The notes under the pieces: generated by a model
Seen by the model: the letters and a program-made list of their open reading frames with translations, nothing else
What the model was told of the DNA's origin: nothing
Databases searched by the model: none
Part shown: in pieces, positions 1 through 10,142 of the stretch
Layout: each line of letters opens with the position of its first letter
Numbering within the stretch: position 1 is the first letter of the stretch
Source of the DNA: Laetiporus sulphureus 93-53
Lineage: Eukaryota > Basidiomycota > Agaricomycetes > Polyporales > Laetiporaceae
Length of the DNA stretch: 64,000 nt
Reading direction: 5' to 3'
NCBI RefSeq assembly: GCF_001632365.1
Contig: NW_024468541.1
Coordinates: forward strand, 227,899-291,898
Made by a program: the position numbers and the translations under genes

Positions 1-1219
1 TCATATACTCGGAGTAGGTCGTAGCGTAGTTGGAACCAGCCAGATTGCTCATCGAGATAACCGCAGCATACTTGCCTATCGCAGGCGGGGACCCGAGCAG
101 CGCCCGCACAGACGACGCACCGGCAGACTGGCCTGCGATCGTGATTCGAGTGGGATCTCCACCGAAGGCACTGATGTACGTCTGAACCCAATCGAGCGCG
201 GCAATCTGGTCCGCCAGTCCGAAGTTGCCGTTCGTCACCCCGTCGTCGAGGGCGAGGAAGCCGAGCGTGGATAAGCGGTAGTTGATCGTCACCACCACGA
301 TATCTCCTCGGGATGCCATGTTGCTTCCATAGAAGATGGAATCGGAGCCACTCCCGCTGGTGTACGCTCCTCCATGGATCCAGAACATCACGGGCTTCAA
401 GCTGTTCGAGGATGCAGTGGATCCATTCAACGGTATGTATGGCGTCCAGATGTTGAGGAAGAGACAGTTCTCGCTGCCTGACGGAAGCCCCGTCTGTATG
501 CACATTGATCCGAATGAGGTAGCATTGAGGATCTTCGATCCAGTGTATGCTGTTGAGTAAGTGAAGCGTTCAAAAGGGTCCACGTAAGGAACGCCTTCAA
601 ATCGAAAGGAACGTTGGTCGCGATAGCTACATAAGTCGGTGAGCATCTATGTGGCTCTCTTCGAAGTACCACTTACCCAGTGACCATGAGATCGTCAGCG
701 TACACTATAAGGCTGTTGCTAGAATCCGCAGAAGCCCCATATGCTGAACTCTGCGTGCAGAGCGTGGGCAGCTCCATATTGCATGATACAGCTGCCACCT
801 GCCCTGCGACGTCCACAGCCTGGCAAGCATCGCCATTCGACGCAACCCAATACAGCTGAGTTTCGCCATACCGTCCCTCGTACGTCTGATACTGAAGTAG
901 AGTCGCCAGTTCGGTGGTGAAGAACGTCTGGTTGACAGAAAGGAAAGACTCTCCCAAACTGGCGCAAGCTGTCGTTGCCTCCGGCTGCGATTTCGCAGAT
1001 AGAAGTAAGACGCTCTGGTGCTTTGAGGTGGTATATACTACGTCGCGGAACAATCAGAACTGCAGCCGCTCAGCGACCATGGTACAGGTACGTACCGTCA
1101 ACATCATTGTAATAGAGCAGTGTAATATCACTGTCTATGGAGGAGGTCGACGGAACGGAGGTTGAAGCTGCAAGGGACAGCAATGCGAGAAAAACTATCA
1201 GCACAGGCAGGAGGGACAT
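1..1219 (-). CDS. Type-B carboxylesterase/lipase, copy A (5' part, cut by left edge)
   Basis: Secreted alpha/beta-hydrolase of the type-B carboxylesterase family, expected to hydrolyse carboxylic esters outside the cell. Three exons are visible: 1096-1219, 677-1037 and 1-626, giving about 370 residues before the window ends. The chosen ATG at 1219 opens a hydrophobic signal peptide (MSLLPVLIVFLALLSLAAS). Residues about 45-165 form a cysteine-containing N-terminal region ending in a C-x-x-ELPTLC-x-x-S pattern. The hydrolase domain follows, with SENCLFLNIWTP, the oxyanion-hole GG in WIHGGAYTSG, and the nucleophile elbow GQSAG. The catalytic acid and histidine lie beyond the edge. Exon boundaries match the downstream paralogue at 2050-4361, so the pair is a tandem duplication. 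The family is certain; the substrate is unknown. Confidence 0.9.
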
Positions 1220-2049
1220 CTTGCGTTGCCTACCTCTCCAAACTATCCTGCTGCCGCTCCGCTATATACTCTACAGCATCCTCCATGCGTTGTTTCCTGA
1301 TCCTGCACCGAACATCTAGTGTCGTTCGAGAGTCAGAGTCGCACCATGCACAGTCGCCCAGACACGAGTGGGCGCAAAGCCGATGCCGGCTTGTTAAACG
1401 CACCGCCTCTCTTTCCCCGCTCCGAAGCTTCGAAAAGGACAACGAGGGCCGTGCTGCTGATCGCTTTGAATGGAGTGGGTATTTAGAGGCTGTCCCTGCC
1501 GCGACGCAGGTTCTGCGACTCCGAGGCTCGACTCAAGCAGCTGGCTGGAGGTTGACCTCCATGATGCCTGTACGGACGCATGAAAGGGCTACTCTGGAGT
1601 CTTGGGTAATGTGCACTTTCGCCTTCCATTGCCAGATTTACATCTCCGCAAAGATCGAATTGGATGCAGATGCGGCATCAAGTGGGTAGTTGTTGACTTC
1701 TCTTCGAGGCCTTGAGGCAGGCCTCCTTCTCCTTCACACGGCACTAGGGTCTTTTTCAGGAACGCACGGATCGGAACAGTGGTAAATCTCGAAGCGCTCA
1801 AGTCCCAGGACTCTTCGTGGAGCTATATGCTCGAGAGGTCAGTGTCGGTATCGCAGTGACGTTGCCCGCATTCATCGCTCGGCGCAGGAAAGGATGTCTC
1901 CGTGGAGCTCTCATACGAGTGGAAGATGACACCAACCATGCATTCTCCACGATCCAATCGATGCAACCAATGGAATCAGCGTGTCTTCCGAACCAAGAAT
2001 AACTCCACGCGCATGCTCATATCACGGTTCTGAAGACTATCCCCCCTCT
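1220..2049. other. Intergenic spacer between tandem esterases
   Basis: About 830 bp holding the promoter of copy A and the 3' flank of copy B. Short open frames here have no recognisable product. Confidence 0.6.
1263..1268 (-). promoter_or_regulatory. Candidate TATA box for carboxylesterase copy A
   Basis: TATATA on the minus strand lies about 44-49 bp upstream of the ATG at 1219, implying a very short 5' UTR. The paralogue has a comparable element near 4439-4445. Assigned by position only. Confidence 0.4.
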
Positions 2050-4361
2050 TTATCCGAAATAGTCCAACGGATAGCTCAGGAAGTCACATTGCTCCTGCTC
2101 TGCAAAAGGACCCATGAAACTGTCCCACTGCAACGTACACAGAGGCGTGGTTGTCAGGGTCTGCGTCGTGACGGGTTCCCAGGTGCTCTGCTCCGCGAGT
2201 TGTGCCAGCGTGCCGTTGTACCAGCGCGCGGCAAGGTAGCCTGGATCAGGGTTCGGGTTGTACGTGCGTGCGAACGCGGTCCAGATGTCGAGCGTCCGCT
2301 GCATGAACGGCAGATCTTGGTCATCGCGGTATGGCAATGTAGTCGGCAAGGTCCCGAAGACGTAGTAGAGTTCACCTGAGTGACACCTGGAATGCATAAC
2401 AAACGCCAGAGATCAGTTGATGTGTATTTCACGCAGCGAATGCTGACGTACTTAAAGTATTCCAACGATGGATCGCCGTATGGGTACTCGGCCGTGATTG
2501 GCGCATCGCAAACGGGATAGTTTGGATCGAAACCAGGCGTCTGATAACTCCGATTGAACTGGTAGAACCACACGCTCTGGAACAGGTCATTCTGTATCGC
2601 AGAATAAGCCGTGGCTTGGTCGAGGCAGCGGAACTCGATGTCTGTCGCGACTCGTGCTGTAACATTGAAAACATTGTACGTCGCGTTCGGTCCAGTCGGC
2701 ACCTCGAAGAGCATCTCTTTTACAACGGTAGTCGGGAGATACTGCGCAAGTAAAGCCGATGTCAAATTGGTGGTAGTCTGGATAGCTATCATTAGCATGC
2801 GTCGGATATTAAAACAGTTTAACGTACCGGATAACCAATGAATGCTGCGCCATCGTCACGCATATATCCCATCATTGCATGGACATTAGCGACGGTCCCT
2901 GATCCGTTGAGTGGCAGCTCGGTATGCGTGATGTACGTGCCGTCGACCACTATGAATCTACCACACTCATCGGTGAGTATCGCACAGCTATCCAGGAATC
3001 CAGCTTAACGTACCGGGCTACGTTGCTCAGATTAACGAGGTCGTATGCATCGTAGGCTCTGAGGCACTCCAACGCATTGTCGACAGTGCAGCCGGTCTCA
3101 TCCAGGATCCCATACACAACCTCGCTGATTTCCTCGGGGATAGTGTAGTACAGAGAATACGTTGTAGCGTAATCGGAGCCAGCAAGGTTGCTCATCGGGA
3201 CTGCCGCTGCATACTTGCCAATAGCAGGCGGTGACGCCAGCAGCGCACGGACAGAGGCTGCGCCAGCCGATTGGCCAAAGATGGTGATGCGATTCGGGTC
3301 GCCACCGAATGCGGTGATGTACTCCCTCACCCAATCGAGCGCCGCGACCTGGTCCGCAATGCCAAAGTTTCCGTTCGTCACTCCGTCATCGAGAGCGAGG
3401 AAACCGAGGGTGGACAGACGGTAGTTGATGGTCACGAGCACGACGTCGCCGCGGGCTGCCATGTTGCTCCCCGTGAATGTCGGGTCGGATCCAGTGCCAC
3501 TGGTGAATGCGCCTCCGTGGATCCAGAACATGACGGGCTTCAAGCTCTCCACTGATTCGTCGACTCCGTCAAGTGGGACATACGGAGTCCAGATGTTGAG
3601 GAAGAGACAGTCCTCACTTCCGGAGGGGACTCCAGCCTGAACGCATTCCGATCCAAACGCCGTTGCGTTCAATGTCTTCGACCCTGTATATGCCGTTGGA
3701 TATGTGAATCGCTCCGGAGGATCGACATAAGGTATGCCTTCAAAGCGGAACGAAAGCTGGTCACGGTATCTGTGATTGTCAAGGCCAGTTGGAGCATGCT
3801 TTGATTTGTGGGGCCTGCCACTCACCCGGTGACTACCAGGTCATCTGCGTACACAGTGATAGAGTTGTTGGCAGCGGCAGAGGCGCCATATGCTGCACTC
3901 TGACTGCAGAGCACTGGGAGTTCTGAAACGCAAGAAACCGTGGACACAAGCCCCGAGCTGTCCACTGCTTGGCAAGTCTCTCCAGCAGGCTGAACCCAGT
4001 ACAGCTGCTCTTCACCATATGCGTCTTCGTATACTTGATATTGCAGCAAGGGTACGAGCTCGGTCGCAAAGAAGGTCTCATTGATAGGCAGCAAGGTTTC
4101 CGCAAGACCGGCGCACGCTGTCACCGCGTCTGATTGAGACATTGGCGAGAGAAGCAAAACGCTTCTGTGCTCTGACGCAGTGTACGCTGGAAGCTCTCGA
4201 GTTAGCATTGCTCGATTCTGTTGACTCATACACCTACCATCAACATCGTCGTAATAGAGAAGAGCGATACTACTATTGATCGAGGAAGGCGACGGAACAG
4301 TGAAAGGTGCAGCAAAGGGAAGTGTCGCCAAGCAGCCCAGTGCCAACGCGAGGAAACCCAT
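2050..4361 (-). CDS. Type-B carboxylesterase/lipase, copy B (complete)
   Basis: Complete secreted type-B carboxylesterase. Six exons keep frame: 4238-4361, 3826-4186, 3014-3769, 2828-2957, 2452-2777 and 2050-2386, for 677 residues. The ATG at 4361 is preferred over an upstream in-frame ATG because it begins a signal peptide (MGFLALALGCLATLPFAAP). An N-terminal cysteine-containing region (about residues 40-160, ending SELPVLCSQSAAYGAS) precedes the hydrolase domain. Visible landmarks are SEDCLFLNIWTP, WIHGGAFTSG, nucleophile GQSAG, a likely catalytic acid in GYMRDDGAA, and a likely catalytic histidine in CHSGELYYVFGT. All triad positions look intact. It is a close paralogue of the gene at 1-1219 in the same orientation. 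Ester hydrolysis is inferred from the family; the natural substrate cannot be read from the sequence. Confidence 0.93.
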
Positions 4362-5264
4362 CTCGTCTCTATTCTGGCTCCACGAAGTATCGTGCCAGCC
4401 AGCCAGGCAACACTCCTGCCATGTATCTACGGTAGTGTTATATACCTCGACGAGGGAATCCATGCTGCCCTAGCTATCCCCGTCCTTGGGTTCACATCAA
4501 TAATCTGTACTCGGGGCCCCACGGGCAAAAACATTGCCCGACACGCCGACAAGGACGACTTGATCAAAAGCGTCCAATATTCGAGCCCGGCATTCGCGTG
4601 ATCTGCGTAATTTCACCGAGTAAATTCCTTGCAGACCGTGTGGGGTTCGCGGGGAAACTCACCTCATGACGGGAGCCTGTGAGATTCACCGAGTCTAGTA
4701 AATGGCTTTATTTCTGCGCAGGCGCGCAAGAGAAGGCGCATTGCCTATATCATGATGCAGTGCTCTGTCGGAAAATAGAATGTCGTAAGTGCCTGTAACT
4801 TCGATATGGAGTCGGTCATCGTCTTCGACTCGGAGAAACCTGAGTTCGCTCCCATGTGTTTCCTGCATGTACAGCGTGGCCTCCGTGGGTTTCGTGAGGA
4901 ATAAAGCTCACGTATTTCGACTATTGAGTCGCTATACGTTGATAGCGAGCTTTGTCATGGGCATCTTCAAGACAAGGAGCAGTGCAAATGGTCGACGAAA
5001 AGCAGGTAAGGAATTTGATCGCAAGCTCCGCCATCAATTCCGCCTGATGGCATACGAATGTGTTGATCACCAACTTTCCGGGAACTTACGACAATCAAGC
5101 GATATGACAGGCTCAGCATAGAAAATAAGCTTAGCGAACAGAGTTACAAGACCGGATGCACGTTGTACGCTACGAGAGACATCGAGAAAATAGGATACAC
5201 AGCAGTGACACGGACAGCGAACCACCAGCATATCGAGAAACGACGCACAACACCAAGCAAAGGC
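4362..5264. other. Intergenic: esterase B promoter and SWI3-like gene 3' flank
   Basis: About 900 bp with no convincing gene. A plus-strand open frame at 4789-5121 has no recognisable domain and an unconvincing composition. Confidence 0.55.
4439..4445 (-). promoter_or_regulatory. Candidate TATA box for carboxylesterase copy B
   Basis: TATATAA on the minus strand about 78-84 bp upstream of the ATG at 4361. Assigned by motif and spacing only. Confidence 0.4.
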
Positions 5265-7510
5265 TTAGCTGAGCTGTGCGACACTCCCCCCGCTCACAGG
5301 GCCGCTCACACCGTCCATCGGCGTCCCCACAGAGACCTCGCTCACCCTCGTGCCATGCCCACTCGCCGCCAACGCCGCCTGCGCCTGTGTCGCCGTCGCA
5401 ACGACGCTCGCGGGCGTCGCGGCCCCTCCACCCAGTTTCGCCAACTCGTTCCGTACATTCTCCAGCATATTCCTAAGCCCAACACGCTCGCTCACCAGTG
5501 CCGCACGCGCGCTCTCGAGGCTCCGTCGCTCGTCCTCGAGCAGCTCCTCTAGCTCCTCGAACTGCGCCATCTTCAGCTCGAGCTTTGTCAGCGTCAGCTT
5601 GATGACCGTCGCGAGCGTCGCCCGGATCTGCGTGTCCTCCGCATCCGCAAGCGTGTTTGCGGCCTTGGCAGACGACTTGAGCGCAAGAGCAGCCGCGCGG
5701 ACGACCTTCGAGTGCGGGATGGACGGAGTCGGTTTTGACGGTGCGGTCTCGGAGTCCACGGCCATAGCGTCTGAGGACTCCTGGGAAACGACACCCTCAT
5801 TTGCCGTCTCTGTACCCGAATGTGAAGGCGCACCCTCCTTCTGCGTGTCCTCGTCCATGCGTTCGTCACCTGTTTTCTCAGCGGCTGCCTGCTGCTCAGC
5901 CTCGGCCAATTTTTCCCCTGCCTTCTGTTCCCCGTTTGCCTCCTCCTTCTTGTCGATGTCAGCGAGCACATGAAGGGCAGTCTTCGCCGCCTCTGCTGCC
6001 ACACCCGGGTTGATTACACCTGCCAGGAACGCCACGACACTCATGACAGGGTTGTCCGCCTGCTCGAACGGTATCCGCGCGTATCTCAGCGGGCCCAAGT
6101 CGCCTTCCGTAGTAACATATTCGTCTTCAATCGGGAGCTGCAGGAACTTGCGAATGCACTGCTGCGCCGTCCTCGTCGCCACATGCTCCTCGATTGCAGA
6201 CCAGTCATCGTCGTACATCTCCACACCTTCGAGCAGCCGCAGGATCTCCTGGTCTGTCCAGTCGTCGTCCGCTCCAGTCCCGCTGCCGTGGTGTAACCCA
6301 CTCGCGGTGGACGCCGCGGTAAGCTTGACAAAATCACCGCTGAACATAGTAGATGGGAACCGTCCATCCAGGTAGCAAGGAGGACACAGCTCAAAATCTT
6401 TGGTTTTCAGCGAGTGATACCGCTCGAATGTACAGTCGACGCCACAAGTATCGCAGTTGTACCTCACATTGCGAGCCGCTCCGTGGGCTCCTTCCGTACC
6501 ATTCGCGAGCGCATGGGCTTCACCGTCGGACACCGGCCGTGAAGACTTGGCCGTTGTTTGATAGATAGAAGAACGCAGTTCGACCGATGCAGGCGTAGCA
6601 CTTGGTGCCGGTTTTGGCGCACCATTTATGGCAGGGCCTGTAGGAGGTTCTCGTGGACGTGTTCCCGGGTGCAAAGACTGTAGTCCGCGAGGTGTGTCAA
6701 GGATAACACGGAAGTGGCCTGTAAATGGCGGCGCCAAAGCGGCAGGTCGTTGGTCGGGGTCGATCTGAGGTCACCAGCGGTCCATAAGTATGCCATTTAA
6801 GAGGTGGACACACACACCTGATAGTTAATGAGACCCCACTGTTCAAGGAACGCGTGAACACGCATGATGGCACACACGTCCCCCGCCAAATTCCTGCGAC
6901 ACGCCGTAACAGTAAGGTACTCCGATGGCCGGAGACGATACGTGTTGATCATGAAGTCGCGGTAATCTTTGTATACGGACGGTGTCTTTGAACGGTGTCT
7001 TGAGTTGAAGAACTCGGGCAGCGCGCGCCGCTCGATAGGGTGAACCTTCGACATGTCAAACCATGCGGCGTACGAAGGTATGATAACCTCGTGTGTTTGC
7101 GCAGCGAGGTACTTTCGAGCCTGTTCTTCTAGTCGGAGCCTCGCGGCCTCGAGCTGAGCAGGGTCCTCTTCGTCATTCTCGTCCGCCGACTCGCCCTCTT
7201 CCTCTGCGCCATCTCCTCCCTCCGCCATTGATACGTCGCCTCCGTCCTCTCCTCCTTCGCCCTCACCCTCGGCCTTCAGCAGCCTGACAGGCACTGCAGA
7301 TGCAGGCTCGCTAGGCGGCGCGCTGGCGTCTGTAGGGGGCAAGTTGCCAATGTCGCCTCCTTGAATGGGCTCGAGTTCACTCCTCTTTCCTGCGGCATTG
7401 TCGGGATCCACAGCCACAGCACCTTGGGCCTGTTGTGGCACGGTCAGCTTGATTCTCTTCGCGTCAGGGCTGCTCGGCGAGGGAGACGCAGTGCGTTTTG
7501 GCGAAGACAT
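5265..7510 (-). CDS. SWI/SNF-RSC chromatin remodelling subunit, SWI3/RSC8/SMARCC type
   Basis: Scaffold subunit of SWI/SNF-family ATP-dependent nucleosome remodellers, acting in the nucleus. Two exons (6818-7510 and 5265-6764) join across a 53-bp intron and give 730 residues. Domains in order: an acidic low-complexity N-terminus with a basic patch; a SWIRM domain around residues 140-235 ([20 protein letters not shown] to EQWGLINYQ); a ZZ-type zinc finger with CDTCGVDC and CPPCYLDG; a SANT domain beginning [19 protein letters not shown]; and a C-terminal coiled coil rich in Leu/Glu. This order is diagnostic of SWI3/RSC8/SMARCC proteins. Another in-frame ATG lies at 7552, but 7510 gives the more typical start ([12 protein letters not shown]). 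It is divergent from the PPR gene. Whether it serves SWI/SNF, RSC or both cannot be decided here. Confidence 0.93.
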
Positions 7511-7931
7511 GTCGCGTCGATACACGTCGTGTCTGAGTACAGTTGTCTGCAATAAATTCGAGACGAGGCAGGCTTAGTTCGAGATGTACCAATCAGTGCG
7601 TAGACTGAAGCAGAGGAAATCTGAGTGCAGTTGCCTAAAGAAGCAGGGTTACGGGACTGCCGACTTGAAGGAAGACCAACGAGCTTGTCCTAAGCGCCTA
7701 CAGGGCCTTAGGTAAGCAGTTAGTCACGTGCTATGCGGCGGTTAAGAAAAGAAATTGTGGCCACGCACCGTCGCCCGCGGCCGCAGTGACCTTGCGACCC
7801 GGCCACAAGCATCTCCTCGTGCTGTACATCGTCCAGCGGTATGGTTTATGTCTGAAGTTGTTATTTAACTATAATACTTTCTTCCCAGGTCGTCCCGCGA
7901 GATCTGTCCGTTGGACCGCGGTCGACGCTGA
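7511..7931. other. Divergent promoter region, SWI3-like / PPR genes
   Basis: About 420 bp between two divergently transcribed genes. A pyrimidine tract ending in CAG at about 7880-7890 could be a 5'-UTR intron acceptor for the PPR gene; this is speculative. Confidence 0.45.
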
Positions 7932-10142
7932 ATGGCCACATGGCTGCTCAGGACGCCATGGCTATGCTTATCGCGTCCCCGGTTTCGTTGGGACTGTCTG
8001 GCGTTGTCTACCGGCAGTAATACCTGGTCGTCTAACCTGCTCTCGAAGCATTACTTCAGCACTCCTTCGCTCTCTGAAGAGTCACCCGCTATGCTCGAGA
8101 TGAAGCGGACATCCTATCCGAACACACCTCTGGATACCTCGTTATTCGAAGACACCACCGCTGATTACTGTACCGAGCTTTCGGAATGTGAACAAGGCGC
8201 TGACTCTGTCTGGCTCCCTGCGAACGCTTCCGACCTACTGTCGGCACTCGTGCGCGAGGCCAGATTCGACGACGCGAACCGAGTGCTTGCAGAGCTCAAG
8301 GAGATGGGCCAGTATGTGCAGCCTTCCTCTCTGTATTTAAAATTTGCTTTGCATGCCCTACAGCAAGAATACAAAGACCCCCGTGACCGACTGACTGCGT
8401 TCACAAAGTGGTGGGATTTGATACCGGACGCATCATCTCACGACTCGGTCTCTTCTAGCATCTTTAAAGTCCAAGATGCTTTACTACATGACTCTATACC
8501 CGATCTTCCGGTCTTGACGCAGTTCGCCATCTCCAGTGCACAGAAGGGCTATGCTACCGCTATCAGCTCTCAGCTGGTGTCTCTACTCATCGCATATGCC
8601 TCTCCTGCCATCAGCTCGGTATTTATGAGCACCTTGCACGACAGTGCCGCGAAGGCTCTGCAAAAGGCAATTGCGTCTGTTCCTGCCGACATCGCCGATC
8701 GCGTCGAAATCGAACACGCAGCGGTTATGGAAGACTGGTATAGCAACGCTGTCATTAGCCACTGCATAGCTGCGCGAACAGACCATGCAGTCCAGCTGTT
8801 ACAGACCGCGCGCAAGCGCCAGGTCTCTATCACTCCACGGGCATACAACACAGCGTCGCGCAAGCTGAAGGAGATGCTAGACACGCGAAACTTATCGATC
8901 GTCGAGAGTCTCCGCGCAACGGCCGAAAAGCCTCTTCACGAAATCCGAACCAGACAAGCTCGCTTCAACCCCCACTACGCGCCGCCCACCGAGCTCCCAA
9001 CGAGCATACCAGAGGGAGCCACCGTCGACCTCGCCGCAGCGCTACGCATCATCCGCAAAAGCCTCCGTCCCTCGCGCTACCCCTCCCCCGCCGCGCTCGC
9101 GATCTTCATGACCGTCTACAAAGCCACTGGGCGCACACTCGCCCTCCGCATCCTCCGCACGCGCTCCTACCGGACCTTCCCGACGACCTCCATGTGGGCG
9201 CTCGCCGAAATGCTCTACCACCTCCGCCGCGACGAGAACTTGCTCCTGATAAACGTATTCACGCACCACTTCCACTTCGTCGCCGTGCCGAGGCGGATGT
9301 GGAAATATCCTAGGCGGGCGGCCAGTCGTATGAAAAAGGACGGGAACGTCCCCAGAGAATCTCTGCCGCTGCTTCCCTCACAGCCATTGCAGCAGAAATT
9401 GTGGCCGTCGACGCACCACACCGCGCTTGTGTGGCGCGCCGTGGCGGAGATTATGTCGACTCCGATCGCGCTCGAAGGGCTCTATCGGGAGTTGCTGGAG
9501 CAAGTGGACACTGCACAGCGCGCGGCTGCTCTCCCCTCTCAGCGCACCACTGACGACATAGAAAGCGATCCGCAACGCCCGGCTGACGCTCCCCTGGGGA
9601 CAGGCGAAAGCCAGGATATACCAAGCAGCGAGCAGGCCTACCCCTCGCCCATTGCCCCCTCGTCCATGTACGACTCCGCGCACTTCAACGTCTTTATCCA
9701 GGCGTTCGGCGCGCGGTTCGGCCCATCGCGCGCCGCGCAGGTGATCTCGGACATGTACCGCCTCGGCATCAAGCCCGGCATCGAGAGCCTCACGACGCTT
9801 GCCGCAGTGTTCGCGCGCTTCGGCGACCTCTGGAAACTCACGAGCCTCCTCGACCGCATGGAAGCGGGCGAGGGCTCTGCACGTTCGAGCCAGACGCTCC
9901 CGCAGCCGAATATCGTCACGTACACCGCGATCATCTCATGGTTGCTCAAGACGGGACGCTACAGAGATGCGTCGGTGATCGCGCTTCGGATGAAGGCGAG
10001 GCTGGACTATCAGCCCGGTATGAACCCCCTCACGGATGCAGCCCTAGCCAATTTGGACCTCGCGCTCCAGTTCAGCTCCCTCAAGCAAGATGACCCAAGA
10101 GACAATGTCGTCCTACCGCAACTGCAAGTGTTGTCTGCTTGA
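7932..10142 (+). CDS. Mitochondrial pentatricopeptide-repeat (PPR) protein
   Basis: Single-exon gene of 736 residues. The N-terminus (MATWLLRTPWLCLSRPRFRW) is rich in Arg, Trp and Ser and lacks acidic residues, consistent with a mitochondrial presequence. Helical repeats of PPR character are visible: LVREARFDDANRVLAELKEM near residue 110, FNVFIQAFGARFGPSRAAQV with ISDMYRLGIKPGIESLTTL near residues 580-620, and VTYTAIISWLLKTGRYRDA near residue 665. PPR proteins bind organellar RNA and act in its processing, stability or translation; the specific target is not deducible. A GC-rich central segment and a Pro/Ser-rich linker separate two repeat blocks. It is divergent from the SWI3-like gene. The PPR class is confident, the precise orthology is not. 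Confidence 0.85.
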   Translation: MATWLLRTPWLCLSRPRFRWDCLALSTGSNTWSSNLLSKHYFSTPSLSEESPAMLEMKRTSYPNTPLDTSLFEDTTADYCTELSECEQGADSVWLPANASDLLSALVREARFDDANRVLAELKEMGQYVQPSSLYLKFALHALQQEYKDPRDRLTAFTKWWDLIPDASSHDSVSSSIFKVQDALLHDSIPDLPVLTQFAISSAQKGYATAISSQLVSLLIAYASPAISSVFMSTLHDSAAKALQKAIASVPADIADRVEIEHAAVMEDWYSNAVISHCIAARTDHAVQLLQTARKRQVSITPRAYNTASRKLKEMLDTRNLSIVESLRATAEKPLHEIRTRQARFNPHYAPPTELPTSIPEGATVDLAAALRIIRKSLRPSRYPSPAALAIFMTVYKATGRTLALRILRTRSYRTFPTTSMWALAEMLYHLRRDENLLLINVFTHHFHFVAVPRRMWKYPRRAASRMKKDGNVPRESLPLLPSQPLQQKLWPSTHHTALVWRAVAEIMSTPIALEGLYRELLEQVDTAQRAAALPSQRTTDDIESDPQRPADAPLGTGESQDIPSSEQAYPSPIAPSSMYDSAHFNVFIQAFGARFGPSRAAQVISDMYRLGIKPGIESLTTLAAVFARFGDLWKLTSLLDRMEAGEGSARSSQTLPQPNIVTYTAIISWLLKTGRYRDASVIALRMKARLDYQPGMNPLTDAALANLDLALQFSSLKQDDPRDNVVLPQLQVLSA

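Noticed and set aside
5350..5973. 207-codon plus-strand Ser/Ala-rich frame
   Set aside because: Antisense to the coiled-coil end of the SWI3-like gene; serine runs are the complement of Glu/Leu codons.
7511..7552. Upstream in-frame ATG at 7552 for the SWI3-like gene
   Set aside because: It would add 14 residues without similarity to the usual start; the ATG at 7510 precedes a typical Ser/Pro-rich N-terminus. Not excluded.
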